Positions 8,063 to 16,254 of a stretch of DNA of 64,000 nucleotides are shown in pieces (within the stretch, counting starts at the first letter, position 1; every line of letters begins with the position of its first letter). Origin of the DNA: Halomonas sp. M20 (GTDB lineage: Bacteria > Pseudomonadota > Gammaproteobacteria > Pseudomonadales > Halomonadaceae); contig NZ_JACNMQ010000005.1 of assembly GCF_020622265.1 (NCBI RefSeq), positions 186,001 through 250,000 of the forward strand, read 5' to 3'. Both the position numbers and the translations under genes were made by a program. The notes under the pieces were generated by a model. It worked only from the letters and a program-made list of their open reading frames with translations, was not told where the DNA came from and did no database searches.

Positions 8063-9347
8063 TCTTTGGATGGTCCTGAGTTTCCTGGGGCTTCTGATCG
8101 CCGGCGTGCCGGTGGCGCTCTCCTTAGGATTGGCAGGCGCGATAGGGATCGTCACCGGCTTATCGCCGATGATGCTCGCCACCCTTGGCACCAATACCTA
8201 CAATAGCATCGCCAAGTATCCGCTGATCGCAATTCCACTGTTCATCCTCACCGGACTGATCTTTGAGCGGGCTGGGGTGGCAGCACGGCTGGTGCGTTTC
8301 GCCCAGGCGCTGATTGGCCCGCGCCACGGGGGCTTGGCCCTGGTAGCGGTATTGGTATGCATGATCATGGGGGGCATGAGCGGCTCCGGGCCCGCGGATG
8401 CCGCTGCCGTTGCCATGGTGATGCTGCCCAGCATGACACGCGCGGGCTATCCCAAACCATTTTCCGCCACGTTGATTGCAGCGTCGGCTTCCACGGCAAT
8501 CCTCATACCGCCTTCCGTGGCGCTTATCCTTTACTCTATCGTTGTGCCGGGGGTCGATCTGCGTGCCTTGTTCGCCGCGGGTCTGTTTCCGGGCATTCTA
8601 GCTGGCGTGTCGTTGTTGGTGCCGGTTTTCTACCTGTCACGCCGCCATGGCTGGGAAACCCCTACAGAGGTAGAGCGTCCGCCTCTAGGGCAAAGTTTTC
8701 GCCAGGCATTGCCGGCGCTGTTCGCGCCGGTGATCATTCTAGGCGGCCTGCGTAGTGGCCTGTTCACACCGACGGAAGCGGCAGTGGTGGCGGTGGCCTA
8801 CGGGGTGCTAGTGGGGTTGTTCATCACCCGGGAACTCGACTGGCGCGAGCTGTGGCAACTGTTTGGTGAGGCGGCAACGATCTCTGGTGTGGTGATGCTG
8901 ATCATCGCCCTGGCGGGCATTTTTGCCTGGGCAGGTACCATGCTGGGCACCTTCCGGCATATGGCGGAGTGGTTGATTGCGCTGTCGGATAACGGCGCGG
9001 TACTGCTGATATTGATCATGCTGGCAGTACTGCTGGCGGGCATGCTGCTGGATGCCATCTCCATCTATTTGATCCTGATGCCGATCCTGGTGCCGGTCAT
9101 GCAGCACTTCGAGTGGAATCCGGTCTGGTTCGGCATTCTATTGGCGATGAATATCGCCATCGGCCAGTTTACACCGCCGGTGGCGGTCAATCTGATGGTG
9201 ACCACCGAGGTGGCGAAGATCCGTCTCGAGCAGACCCTGGGCTGGGCGCTAGTCTTCGTCGTGGCCATGGGCGGGGCGCTGCTGATGGTGGCGCTGTTTC
9301 CGGAGATTGCTCTGTGGTTGCCACGGGTACTGGGCTATTCCGTTTAA
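8049..9347 (+). CDS. TRAP transporter large permease (DctM)
   Basis: 432 residues from ATG 8049 (an in-frame GTG at 8037 and ATG 8052 are alternatives). About 11-12 membrane helices with DctM landmarks: IPLFILTG, GGMSGSGPADAAAV and FTPTEAAVVAVAYG. It is the Na+- or H+-coupled channel unit of the tripartite system. The start overlaps dctQ. It ends 13 bases from the convergent HDAC-like gene. Confidence 0.93.
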   Translation: MMSPDLWMVLSFLGLLIAGVPVALSLGLAGAIGIVTGLSPMMLATLGTNTYNSIAKYPLIAIPLFILTGLIFERAGVAARLVRFAQALIGPRHGGLALVAVLVCMIMGGMSGSGPADAAAVAMVMLPSMTRAGYPKPFSATLIAASASTAILIPPSVALILYSIVVPGVDLRALFAAGLFPGILAGVSLLVPVFYLSRRHGWETPTEVERPPLGQSFRQALPALFAPVIILGGLRSGLFTPTEAAVVAVAYGVLVGLFITRELDWRELWQLFGEAATISGVVMLIIALAGIFAWAGTMLGTFRHMAEWLIALSDNGAVLLILIMLAVLLAGMLLDAISIYLILMPILVPVMQHFEWNPVWFGILLAMNIAIGQFTPPVAVNLMVTTEVAKIRLEQTLGWALVFVVAMGGALLMVALFPEIALWLPRVLGYSV

Positions 9348-9360
9348 CCGGCGCAACTAG

Positions 9361-10275
9361 TTAGCGCTGTGCGAGCCAATACTGATGGGCGGCACGATGC
9401 AGCTGCGCATGGCGATTTGCCAGGGCGACAAGATCGCGATCGTAGCCGCCGCCAATGACGGCGGCAATCGGAATGTCCGCCTTGCGACACAGACGAATCA
9501 CATAGGCGTCCCGACGCGCCAACCCTCCATCACTTAGTGACAGATGGCCGAGCCGGTCATCCGCGTGCACATCGACGCCGGCATCGAAGATCACAAGATC
9601 CGGCATTACACGCTCTAGCAGCTTGGGGAGATGGGCGGCAAGAGTGGCGAGATAGTCATCGTCACCGGTGCCCCGAGGCAAGGGAATATCGAGATCGCTT
9701 TGCTGCTTGCGGGCAGGAAAGTTATCGGCACCGTGCATGGAAAAGGTGAAGACCCGTTTATCGTCGCGAAAGATCAGTGCAGTGCCATCGCCTTGATGCA
9801 CGTCCAGGTCGACGATGAGAATGCGCCTTGCCCAGCGCTTGGCCAGCGCGTAAGCCGCTGCCACGGCGAGATCGTTGAGTAGGCAATAGCCACTGGCGGC
9901 ATCCGCATGGGCGTGATGTGTTCCGCCGGCGGTATTGCAGGCTAGGCCATATTCCAGCGCGGCTTCGATTGTAAGCAAGGTGCCACCAACTTCCAGTCGC
10001 GTGCGTTCCACCAGTTCCTCTGACCAGCGAAAGCCGCTGCGTCGCTGGTCGGCGTGGTCGAGCTTGCCGTTTAGAAAAGTCTGCAGATAATCACGGGTAT
10101 GTACGCGACGCAGATCGCTTTCTGAGACCGTATCGGGAATCAGCCAGCGTGCTTCTTGTCCGGCGATTTCCTTGTCCAGCTGTTTTTTCAGCTCGCGAAA
10201 CTTGGCCATGGGGAAAGGGTGGCTGGCCGGTAGGTCGATGGTATAGCCGGGATGATGGATCAAGGGTAGCGACAT
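9361..10275 (-). CDS. Histone deacetylase family amidohydrolase
   Basis: 304 residues with the HDAC/acetylpolyamine amidohydrolase fold signatures: GGTHHAHADAASGYCLLND (active-site His pair and glycine-rich turn), DLDVHQGDGTA (zinc-binding Asp and His) and DAGVDVHADDRLG (second zinc Asp). Bacterial members deacetylate small acetylated amines or protein lysines; the substrate is unknown. It is a single gene, convergent to the TRAP operon, with a 449-base non-coding region upstream. Confidence 0.88.
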   Translation of the reverse strand: MSLPLIHHPGYTIDLPASHPFPMAKFRELKKQLDKEIAGQEARWLIPDTVSESDLRRVHTRDYLQTFLNGKLDHADQRRSGFRWSEELVERTRLEVGGTLLTIEAALEYGLACNTAGGTHHAHADAASGYCLLNDLAVAAAYALAKRWARRILIVDLDVHQGDGTALIFRDDKRVFTFSMHGADNFPARKQQSDLDIPLPRGTGDDDYLATLAAHLPKLLERVMPDLVIFDAGVDVHADDRLGHLSLSDGGLARRDAYVIRLCRKADIPIAAVIGGGYDRDLVALANRHAQLHRAAHQYWLAQR

Positions 10276-10724
10276 GGGTTTCGATCGATCGACTTTGCCG
10301 TTCTAATCACCTAATTCGAAAGTGTTAATTAGGGCTGAAACAATGGCCCAATGCAAGTTTAACGTACCTTAAACGCTAATCCTGAGCTAACCTTTTGAAG
10401 GATTTTGCTCCTAAGAGGGTTGACGTGCATAACACAAGTTTAGCAATGTCTTTTGCACCGCGTCGGTAGAGCCGGTATGTTTACAAAGCGATACTCGATG
10501 CTGAATGAATGATCGACTCGCATGAGAATCAGGGTACGCAAGTCCGGTTATGGTCGGCATCAATAGTGAAAACATGTTCGTCGTGCAGGCATACACGCTT
10601 CTTGGCAATTGTTTTCAAGGCAATAAGATATGGCACTATTGACGAAGGCGGATACGTATCGGCCATTGCGGACAACGCTTCACCACAATGTTTTACAATA
10701 ATGCAAATTTATGAGGTATCTTGC
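10276..10724. other. Non-coding region between the HDAC-like gene and the TAXI gene
   Basis: 449 bases without a supported gene, relatively AT-rich. It holds a small dyad CCTAATT-N10-AATTAGG (10310-10333) and the predicted TAXI promoter. Short frames here (for example 10411-10608) have no ribosome site or family features. Confidence 0.6.
10602..10629 (+). promoter_or_regulatory. Candidate sigma70 promoter of the TAXI-TRAP operon
   Basis: TTGGCA (10602-10607, 5 of 6 to the -35 consensus) and TAAGAT (10624-10629, 4 of 6) with a 16-base spacer, leaving a leader of about 90 bases before ATG 10725. Weak by itself; supported mainly by position. Confidence 0.3.
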
Positions 10725-11699
10725 ATGAAACGTCATTTCTTCTCTGCAGCATTGACTTCAGGTGCGCTACTCAGTGCAGCCATGTTCTCTGCGCCAGCGA
10801 TGGCCCAAGAGCAGAAGTTTATTACCATCGGCACCGGTGGACAAACCGGGGTCTACTATGTGGTGGGCCAATCGGTCTGCCGTATGGTAAATCGCGTCAA
10901 GGAAGCCAACATCAAATGTAATGCTCCATCCACCGGCGGGTCGGTTGCCAACGTCAACGGCCTGAAGTCCGGTGAGTTGGACATGGGAGTCGTGCAGTCG
11001 GATGTGGCCTATCGCGCCTACAACGGTGAAGACAACTTCGATCAGCCCTTCGAAGAGTTGCGTTCGGTCTTTGCCATGCACGGTGAGCCGCTGACGATTC
11101 TGGCCCGGGCGGATGCGGGTATCGAGTCGTTTGACGATCTCAAGGGCAAGCGAGTCAACGTTGGCAACCCAGGCTCCGGACAGCGCGCTACAATGGAAGT
11201 GCTGATGGATGCCAAGGGCTGGTCCATGGACGATTACTCATTGGCCTCTGAGCTGACTGCTGCTGAAATGGCCTCCGCACTGGCGGACAACAATATCGAC
11301 GCCATGGCCTATGTGGTAGGTCATCCCAATGGTTCTATTCAGGAAGCCACCACCACGGTGGAGTCCAATCTCGTGCCGATCACCGGAGAGGAAGTCGACA
11401 AACTTGTCGAGGAGTATCCGTACTACACCAAGTCGACCATTTCTGGCGGCTTGTACAAGGGTAACGATGAGGATACCGAAACCTTCGGTGTGGCGGCGAC
11501 TCTTCTGACGGATGCCAACACGAATGCGGATGTGGTCTATACCACCGTCAAGGCCGTTTTCGACAATTTCGATCGCTTCAAGCGTCTGCATCCCGCTTTC
11601 TCTACCCTTGAACCTGAGCAGATGGTCAGCGAAGGGTTGACAGCACCGCTTCATGAAGGCGCCGAGCGTTATTACAAGGAGCGTGGCTGGATCGAGTGA
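10725..11699 (+). CDS. TAXI-type TRAP solute-binding protein
   Basis: 324 residues from ATG 10725 (GAGG 8 bases upstream). The 396-residue frame from 10509 adds 72 residues before the signal peptide and was rejected. Signal peptide to about residue 25 (SAPAMA). The mature start FITIGTGGQTGVYY is the diagnostic TAXI signature, followed by APSTGGSVANVNGL, ELDMGVVQSDVAY and GKRVNVGNPGSGQRATME. It binds a solute in the periplasm for the fused permease encoded next; glutamate or other amino and organic acids are typical, but the ligand is not determined. Confidence 0.92.
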   Translation: MKRHFFSAALTSGALLSAAMFSAPAMAQEQKFITIGTGGQTGVYYVVGQSVCRMVNRVKEANIKCNAPSTGGSVANVNGLKSGELDMGVVQSDVAYRAYNGEDNFDQPFEELRSVFAMHGEPLTILARADAGIESFDDLKGKRVNVGNPGSGQRATMEVLMDAKGWSMDDYSLASELTAAEMASALADNNIDAMAYVVGHPNGSIQEATTTVESNLVPITGEEVDKLVEEYPYYTKSTISGGLYKGNDEDTETFGVAATLLTDANTNADVVYTTVKAVFDNFDRFKRLHPAFSTLEPEQMVSEGLTAPLHEGAERYYKERGWIE

Positions 11700-11850
11700 T
11701 AGTGATGATGACATCGACCATGGCAATCGGTCGTTGACATATCAGGGATGCGCGGGTGCCAATCGGCCTCGCGCATCTTTTGGTCTAGGGGATGTTGCAG
11801 GAGAGCTCTTACAATGTTCTTGTGCCGCCATCGATAAGTAGGGAAACAAT

Positions 11851-14436
11851 ATGGCTGAAGATAAACAGCAGACATCGTCTTCGTCGAAGGATCTGGATGA
11901 CCTGCTTTCCACCGATACAGGATCCCGCTCACTCAGCGGCATGCCCAATAAGCTCTTCCTGGGTCTTGCGACAGCCTGGTCACTATTCCAGTTGTGGATA
12001 GCGTCGCCGGTCCCTTACATGGTGGGGTTTGGCGTCTTCAGCGCTACCGAAACGCGTTCTATCCATTTGACCTTCGCGCTGTTTCTGGCCTATATGGCCT
12101 ACCCGGCGCTCAAGCGCTCGCCTCGGGACCGAGTGCCCCTTCTAGACTGGGTTTTGGGCATTGCGGCGGCGTTTGCCGCAGCCTATATCTATATCTTCTA
12201 CGATCAGCTGTCGCAGCGCCCCGGGGCGCCAATATTGCAGGATGTCATCGTGGGGCTGATGGGGTTGGTGCTGCTGCTCGAAGGCACCCGGCGAGCGCTC
12301 GGCCCTCCCTTGATGATCGTGGCACTGGTATTTCTGATCTATTCTCTTGCCGGCCCCTACATGCCGGCCATGCTGGCCCATCAAGGGGTGAGTCTGTATG
12401 GCCTGGTCAATCACCAGTGGCTGACGACCCAAGGGGTCTTCGGTATCGCCTTGGGAGTATCGACCAGCTTCGTCTTCCTGTTCGTGCTGTTTGGCGCCTT
12501 GCTCGAAAAGGCCGGCGCGGGCAATTATTTCATCAAGGTGGCATTTTCCCTGCTTGGGCACTACCGCGGTGGGCCCGCCAAGGCCGCGGTGGTAGCCTCG
12601 GGCATGACAGGGCTGATCTCAGGTTCCTCGATTGCCAATACGGTGACCACCGGAACTTTCACCATTCCCATGATGAAGCGTGTCGGATTTTCCGCCGAAA
12701 AGGCCGGCGCAGTGGAAGTGGCGTCTTCCGTCAACGGCCAGATCATGCCGCCGGTCATGGGGGCTGCCGCCTTTCTGATGGTGGAGTACGTCGGCATTTC
12801 CTATGTCGAGGTCATCAAGCACGCCTTCCTGCCTGCCCTGATTTCCTATATCGCCTTGATCTATATCGTCCATCTCGAAGCGCTCAAGGCGGGTATGCAG
12901 GGGCTTGAAAGCAGCAACCCAGCTAAACCCTGGTTGCGCAAGATCATTGGTTTTCTAACAGGCCTATTGCTGTTGATGGCCTTGTCCTTTGCGGTTTACT
13001 ACGGCCTGGGCTGGTTGAAACCCGTGCTGGGGGATGCCACCCCCTGGGTCGCGGCCGTCGTTCTGGCCGTTGTTTATGTGCTACTGCTGAAGCTGGGCGC
13101 GCAATATCCAGAGCTTCACGTAGACGATCCCAACGATGATATTACCGAGCTGCCGCAGACCAAACCCACAGTCATGGTCGGGTTGCACTACATACTGCCG
13201 GTCATCGTGCTGGTTTGGTGTCTGATGGTGGAGCGGCTATCGCCGGGGCTTTCTGCTTTCTGGGCTACGGTGCTAATGATTTTCATCATGATCACCCAGC
13301 GCCCGATTAATGCGCTCTTTCGCGGCCAAAGCGATATGGCGGCGGACGTCAAGCGCGGCTTTGTCGATCTGTGGGACGGGTTGATTGCCGGCGCGCGCAA
13401 CATGATCGGGATAGGTATTGCCACTGCGGCGGCGGGTATCATCGTTGGCGCGGTGTCCCAGACCGGGGTAGGACTGGTATTGGCGGATCTGGTCGAAACC
13501 CTGTCCATGGGCAATCTGCTGCTGATCCTGTTGCTCACCGCCGTGCTCAGCCTGATTCTCGGCATGGGATTGCCGACCACCGCCAACTACATCGTGGTGT
13601 CGGCGCTGCTTGCGCCGGTCGTGGTCTCGCTCGGTCAGCAGAATGGTCTGATCGTGCCGCTGATCGCCGTGCATCTGTTCGTGTTCTATTTCGGCATCAT
13701 GGCTGATGTCACCCCGCCAGTAGGGCTTGCCTCCTTTGCTGCCGCGGCGGTCTCGGGAGGAGACCCGATCCGAACCGGCTTCCAGGCGTTTTATTATAGC
13801 CTTCGCACTGCAGCACTCCCGTTCCTGTTCATCTTCAACACCGAGCTGCTGCTGATCGACGTGAGCCCTTTGCAGGGTGTGGTGATATTCATTGTCGCAA
13901 CCTTTGCGATGCTGATCTTTGCCGCGGCGACCCAAGGCTACATGCTGACTCGCAACCGCTGGTACGAGAGCTTGCTGCTGCTGCTGGTCGCTTTCACGCT
14001 ATTCCGCCCCGGTTTCTGGATGGACATGATCCACGACCCCTATCGCGATGTACCGCCGAGCCAGTTCGAGCAGGCCCTGGGCGATGTGGACAAGAACAGC
14101 AACCTGCGGGTACGTATCGATGGTCTCGATGCCTATGGCAATCCCACCAGCTTCGTGGTGCTGGTGCCGGTGCCAGAAGGGGATACAGGTGCCACACGTA
14201 TGGAAAACCTCGGGCTTCAGCTGATGCAGGAGGATGATCGTACGCTGGTAGACATGACCACCTTCGGCAGCCAAGCGGAGGAGCTGGGCTTTGAATTCGA
14301 CCAGGAAATTGTATCCGTCAGGGCGCCGGTAGAGCGCTGGGACAAGGAGTGGATGTGGATTCCGGGACTTGCGGTATTTGCGCTGGTTGTACTGCTGCAG
14401 CGACGTCGGCGTCGCACACAGAAGGCCACCGCCTGA
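11851..14436 (+). CDS. TAXI TRAP fused permease (DctQM-type) with C-terminal DUF3394-like domain
   Basis: 861 residues. A short hydrophilic Ser/Asp-rich N-terminus is followed by a DctQ-like region (about 30-190) and a DctM-like region (about 200-680; SGSSIANTVTTGTFTIPMMK, GLPTTANYIVVSALLAPV and DVTPPVGLASFAAAA are typical TAXI permease motifs). The last 150 residues hold a periplasmic soluble domain between two helices, as in the DUF3394 tail of TAXI permeases. It ends with a helix and an Arg-rich cytoplasmic tail. It lies 151 bases after the binding protein and 15 bases before uspA, which suggests one operon. Confidence 0.9.
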   Translation: MAEDKQQTSSSSKDLDDLLSTDTGSRSLSGMPNKLFLGLATAWSLFQLWIASPVPYMVGFGVFSATETRSIHLTFALFLAYMAYPALKRSPRDRVPLLDWVLGIAAAFAAAYIYIFYDQLSQRPGAPILQDVIVGLMGLVLLLEGTRRALGPPLMIVALVFLIYSLAGPYMPAMLAHQGVSLYGLVNHQWLTTQGVFGIALGVSTSFVFLFVLFGALLEKAGAGNYFIKVAFSLLGHYRGGPAKAAVVASGMTGLISGSSIANTVTTGTFTIPMMKRVGFSAEKAGAVEVASSVNGQIMPPVMGAAAFLMVEYVGISYVEVIKHAFLPALISYIALIYIVHLEALKAGMQGLESSNPAKPWLRKIIGFLTGLLLLMALSFAVYYGLGWLKPVLGDATPWVAAVVLAVVYVLLLKLGAQYPELHVDDPNDDITELPQTKPTVMVGLHYILPVIVLVWCLMVERLSPGLSAFWATVLMIFIMITQRPINALFRGQSDMAADVKRGFVDLWDGLIAGARNMIGIGIATAAAGIIVGAVSQTGVGLVLADLVETLSMGNLLLILLLTAVLSLILGMGLPTTANYIVVSALLAPVVVSLGQQNGLIVPLIAVHLFVFYFGIMADVTPPVGLASFAAAAVSGGDPIRTGFQAFYYSLRTAALPFLFIFNTELLLIDVSPLQGVVIFIVATFAMLIFAAATQGYMLTRNRWYESLLLLLVAFTLFRPGFWMDMIHDPYRDVPPSQFEQALGDVDKNSNLRVRIDGLDAYGNPTSFVVLVPVPEGDTGATRMENLGLQLMQEDDRTLVDMTTFGSQAEELGFEFDQEIVSVRAPVERWDKEWMWIPGLAVFALVVLLQRRRRRTQKATA

Positions 14437-14451
14437 GAGGAGGAGACGACC

Positions 14452-14880
14452 ATGCACAAGAAGATCGTATTGCCCATTGATCTCGACGCCGCCGAGTCCT
14501 GGGAAAGAGCCTTGCCGGAAGCGTTGGCGCTATGCAGGGTTTTCGGTGCCGAACTCTTCGTCGTTACCGTCTTGCCGGATTATCGCATGCCTTTAGTGGG
14601 GAGTTACTTCCCTGCGGACTTCCATAAAAAGGCGCACAAGTTACTTGCCGAGACCCAGCAAACATTCGTGGAAAAGCATGTTCCTAGCGAGATCAAGACG
14701 CATTGCATGGTCGTTGATGGTTCTCCTTACGAAGGCATCATCAAGTCGGTCAAGGCAGTAGGCGCCGATTTGGTTGTCATGGCGTCCCATAACAAACGTC
14801 GATTTGCGGATTATCTGCTGGGACCCAATGCCGAGCACGTCATGCGACACGCCGGCGTGTCGGTATTGATCGTTCGCTGA
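14452..14880 (+). CDS. Universal stress protein (UspA family), TRAP-associated
   Basis: 142 residues, one Usp domain: KIVLPIDLD at the start, a long middle helix, then GADLVVMASHNKRRFADYLLGPNAEHVMRHAGVSVLIVR, spanning the G-2X-G-9X-G(S/N)-like ATP region (here SHNKR...LLGPNAEHV). A gene of this type, teaD, follows the ectoine TRAP genes teaABC in Halomonas elongata, where it binds ATP and modulates uptake. The same position here suggests a regulatory subunit for the TAXI system. GAGGAG lies 5-10 bases before the ATG, and a strong terminator follows. Confidence 0.88.
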   Translation: MHKKIVLPIDLDAAESWERALPEALALCRVFGAELFVVTVLPDYRMPLVGSYFPADFHKKAHKLLAETQQTFVEKHVPSEIKTHCMVVDGSPYEGIIKSVKAVGADLVVMASHNKRRFADYLLGPNAEHVMRHAGVSVLIVR

Positions 14881-14897
14881 TTGTCATCAGGGCGATA

Positions 14898-14930
14898 ACG
14901 CCCGGTAGCTTGACTACCGGGCGTTTTTTT
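14898..14930 (+). terminator. Rho-independent terminator of the TAXI-uspA operon
   Basis: Perfect 11-bp stem ACGCCCGGTAG/CTACCGGGCGT (14898-14908 with 14914-14924), 5-base loop, and a run of T to 14930. It lies 18 bases after the uspA stop. Confidence 0.92.
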
Positions 14931-15169
14931 GTGCCTTGCAACGGAGCCATTCGTTCAAGCAGCGAAGCCTTGTAGGCATTCATGCAGTGATCAGCAAGGT
15001 CGACTATAGTAAAAACAGGCATGCTGGCGACCGGCGTACTATTGCTCCAACCCTCTGCAACACCCCTGATGTGCCGCTCCCATCATTCCTAACAAGCCAT
15101 CCGCAAGTTAGAGATTCCGGCTAGGCGGATGTGACCGGCAATGAGCAGTCAGTATCAAGGGGTAGCGCT

Positions 15170-15979
15170 ATGATGGTGGATACCAACAAGAATATTTCGA
15201 CGCCTCGAGGGTCCCAGTTGACCATTCATCGCGTTTCTCTCGATCATCCGCGACGATGGTTGATGGCTGGAATAGACGACTTTCGTCATGCACCTGTCAC
15301 CAGCTTGCTCTATGGGTTATTTTGGGCTGTGGTGAGTCTGATAATTACCTTGGAAGCCTATCTGCTAGGGCTATGGCACTGGCTACCCGTCTTGCTGGGC
15401 GGCTTCATGTTTGTTGGTCCGCTAGTGGCAGTGGGCTGCTACGGTATCAGTCGTCGTCTTGGACAAGGGAAACAAGCCACGTTGGGCGACGCCTTGAAGG
15501 CCTGGACCTCTCATACTAGTCAACTGGCCATGATTGGGTTAATGCTGCTGTTGTTCTTCATCGCCTGGTTCAACCTATCGATGATGCTGTTTGCATTGTT
15601 CTTTGGTTTATCGGCACCTAATCCCGAGGCGCTGCTCATCGCCTTTTTCACCACTGCTGAAGGCTATGGGATGATGCTGACGGGCACGGTGCTGGGTGGC
15701 AGCCTTGCCTTTGGCGCCTTCGCGATCAGTGTGGTCGCCATTCCCACGCTCATGGATCGCGATCTGACCTTTATGGAAGGCATCGAAGCCAGCGTGAAAA
15801 GTGTTACGAACAACTTCCGAGTCATGCTGCTATGGGCCGTCATCCTGACGGGCTGCACGATCCTGGGATTCGTCACTTTTTACTTAGGGCTCGCCGTGAT
15901 TCTGCCAGTATTGGGTTACGCCAGCTGGCATGCTTACGAAGATCTGGTAGGAGTAGAGAACGCCGATAAGAGACTTTGA
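15170..15979 (+). CDS. DUF2189 family integral membrane protein
   Basis: 269 residues from ATG 15170, preceded by AAGGGG at 7 bases; the in-frame ATG at 15131 has no such site. After a soluble N-terminus (about 35 residues) come about six membrane helices. GIDDFRHAPVTSLLYGLFWAV, GGFMFVGPLVAVGCYGISRRL and the closing LPVLGYASWHAYEDLV are typical of DUF2189 (described in segments). Function unknown; the family lies next to various housekeeping genes. It is monocistronic, flanked by terminator-like hairpins. Confidence 0.8.
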   Translation: MMVDTNKNISTPRGSQLTIHRVSLDHPRRWLMAGIDDFRHAPVTSLLYGLFWAVVSLIITLEAYLLGLWHWLPVLLGGFMFVGPLVAVGCYGISRRLGQGKQATLGDALKAWTSHTSQLAMIGLMLLLFFIAWFNLSMMLFALFFGLSAPNPEALLIAFFTTAEGYGMMLTGTVLGGSLAFGAFAISVVAIPTLMDRDLTFMEGIEASVKSVTNNFRVMLLWAVILTGCTILGFVTFYLGLAVILPVLGYASWHAYEDLVGVENADKRL

Positions 15980-15996
15980 GTAATAACGAGTTTTCA

Positions 15997-16035
15997 GCAA
16001 ACGGTCGCCAGACTTATTTTCTGGTGACCGTTTGC
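15997..16035 (+). terminator. Hairpin after the DUF2189 gene
   Basis: A 15-bp stem with one G-T pair (15997-16011 with 16021-16035) and a 9-base loop ACTTATTTT. No T-run follows, only TTTGC inside the stem, so it may act as a factor-assisted terminator or transcript end. Confidence 0.5.
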
Positions 16036-16114
16036 AACTGTGTCTTGGACCAAGCGGTCACGGCCGAAGAGTAGTGCCGCCACGCCTTCAATCATGAAGA
16101 TACATCAGAAACTT

Positions 16115-16128
16115 AACATTCGAATGTT
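16115..16128. promoter_or_regulatory. Perfect 14-bp palindrome upstream of glgA
   Basis: AACATTCGAATGTT is an exact palindrome 127 bases before the glgA start, inside the most AT-rich stretch of this part of the window. Two CTTAAG hexamers follow within 70 bases. It may be an operator for the operon promoter; no regulator family is assigned. Confidence 0.35.
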
Positions 16129-16254
16129 GTTAATCTAATTCTTAAGTATGGTTAGTTCGTAATAAAAAGACGGTAATTACTTAAGTTAATGTTTTTTTGC
16201 ACAAATTGGATTATTAAGAGCTTGTGAGTCGTAGTCGTACAAGGAGGTTGCTCT

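Noticed and set aside
10411-10608. Short minus-strand frame in the large gap before the TAXI gene
   Set aside because: No ribosome site, no recognisable family, and it overlaps the likely promoter.
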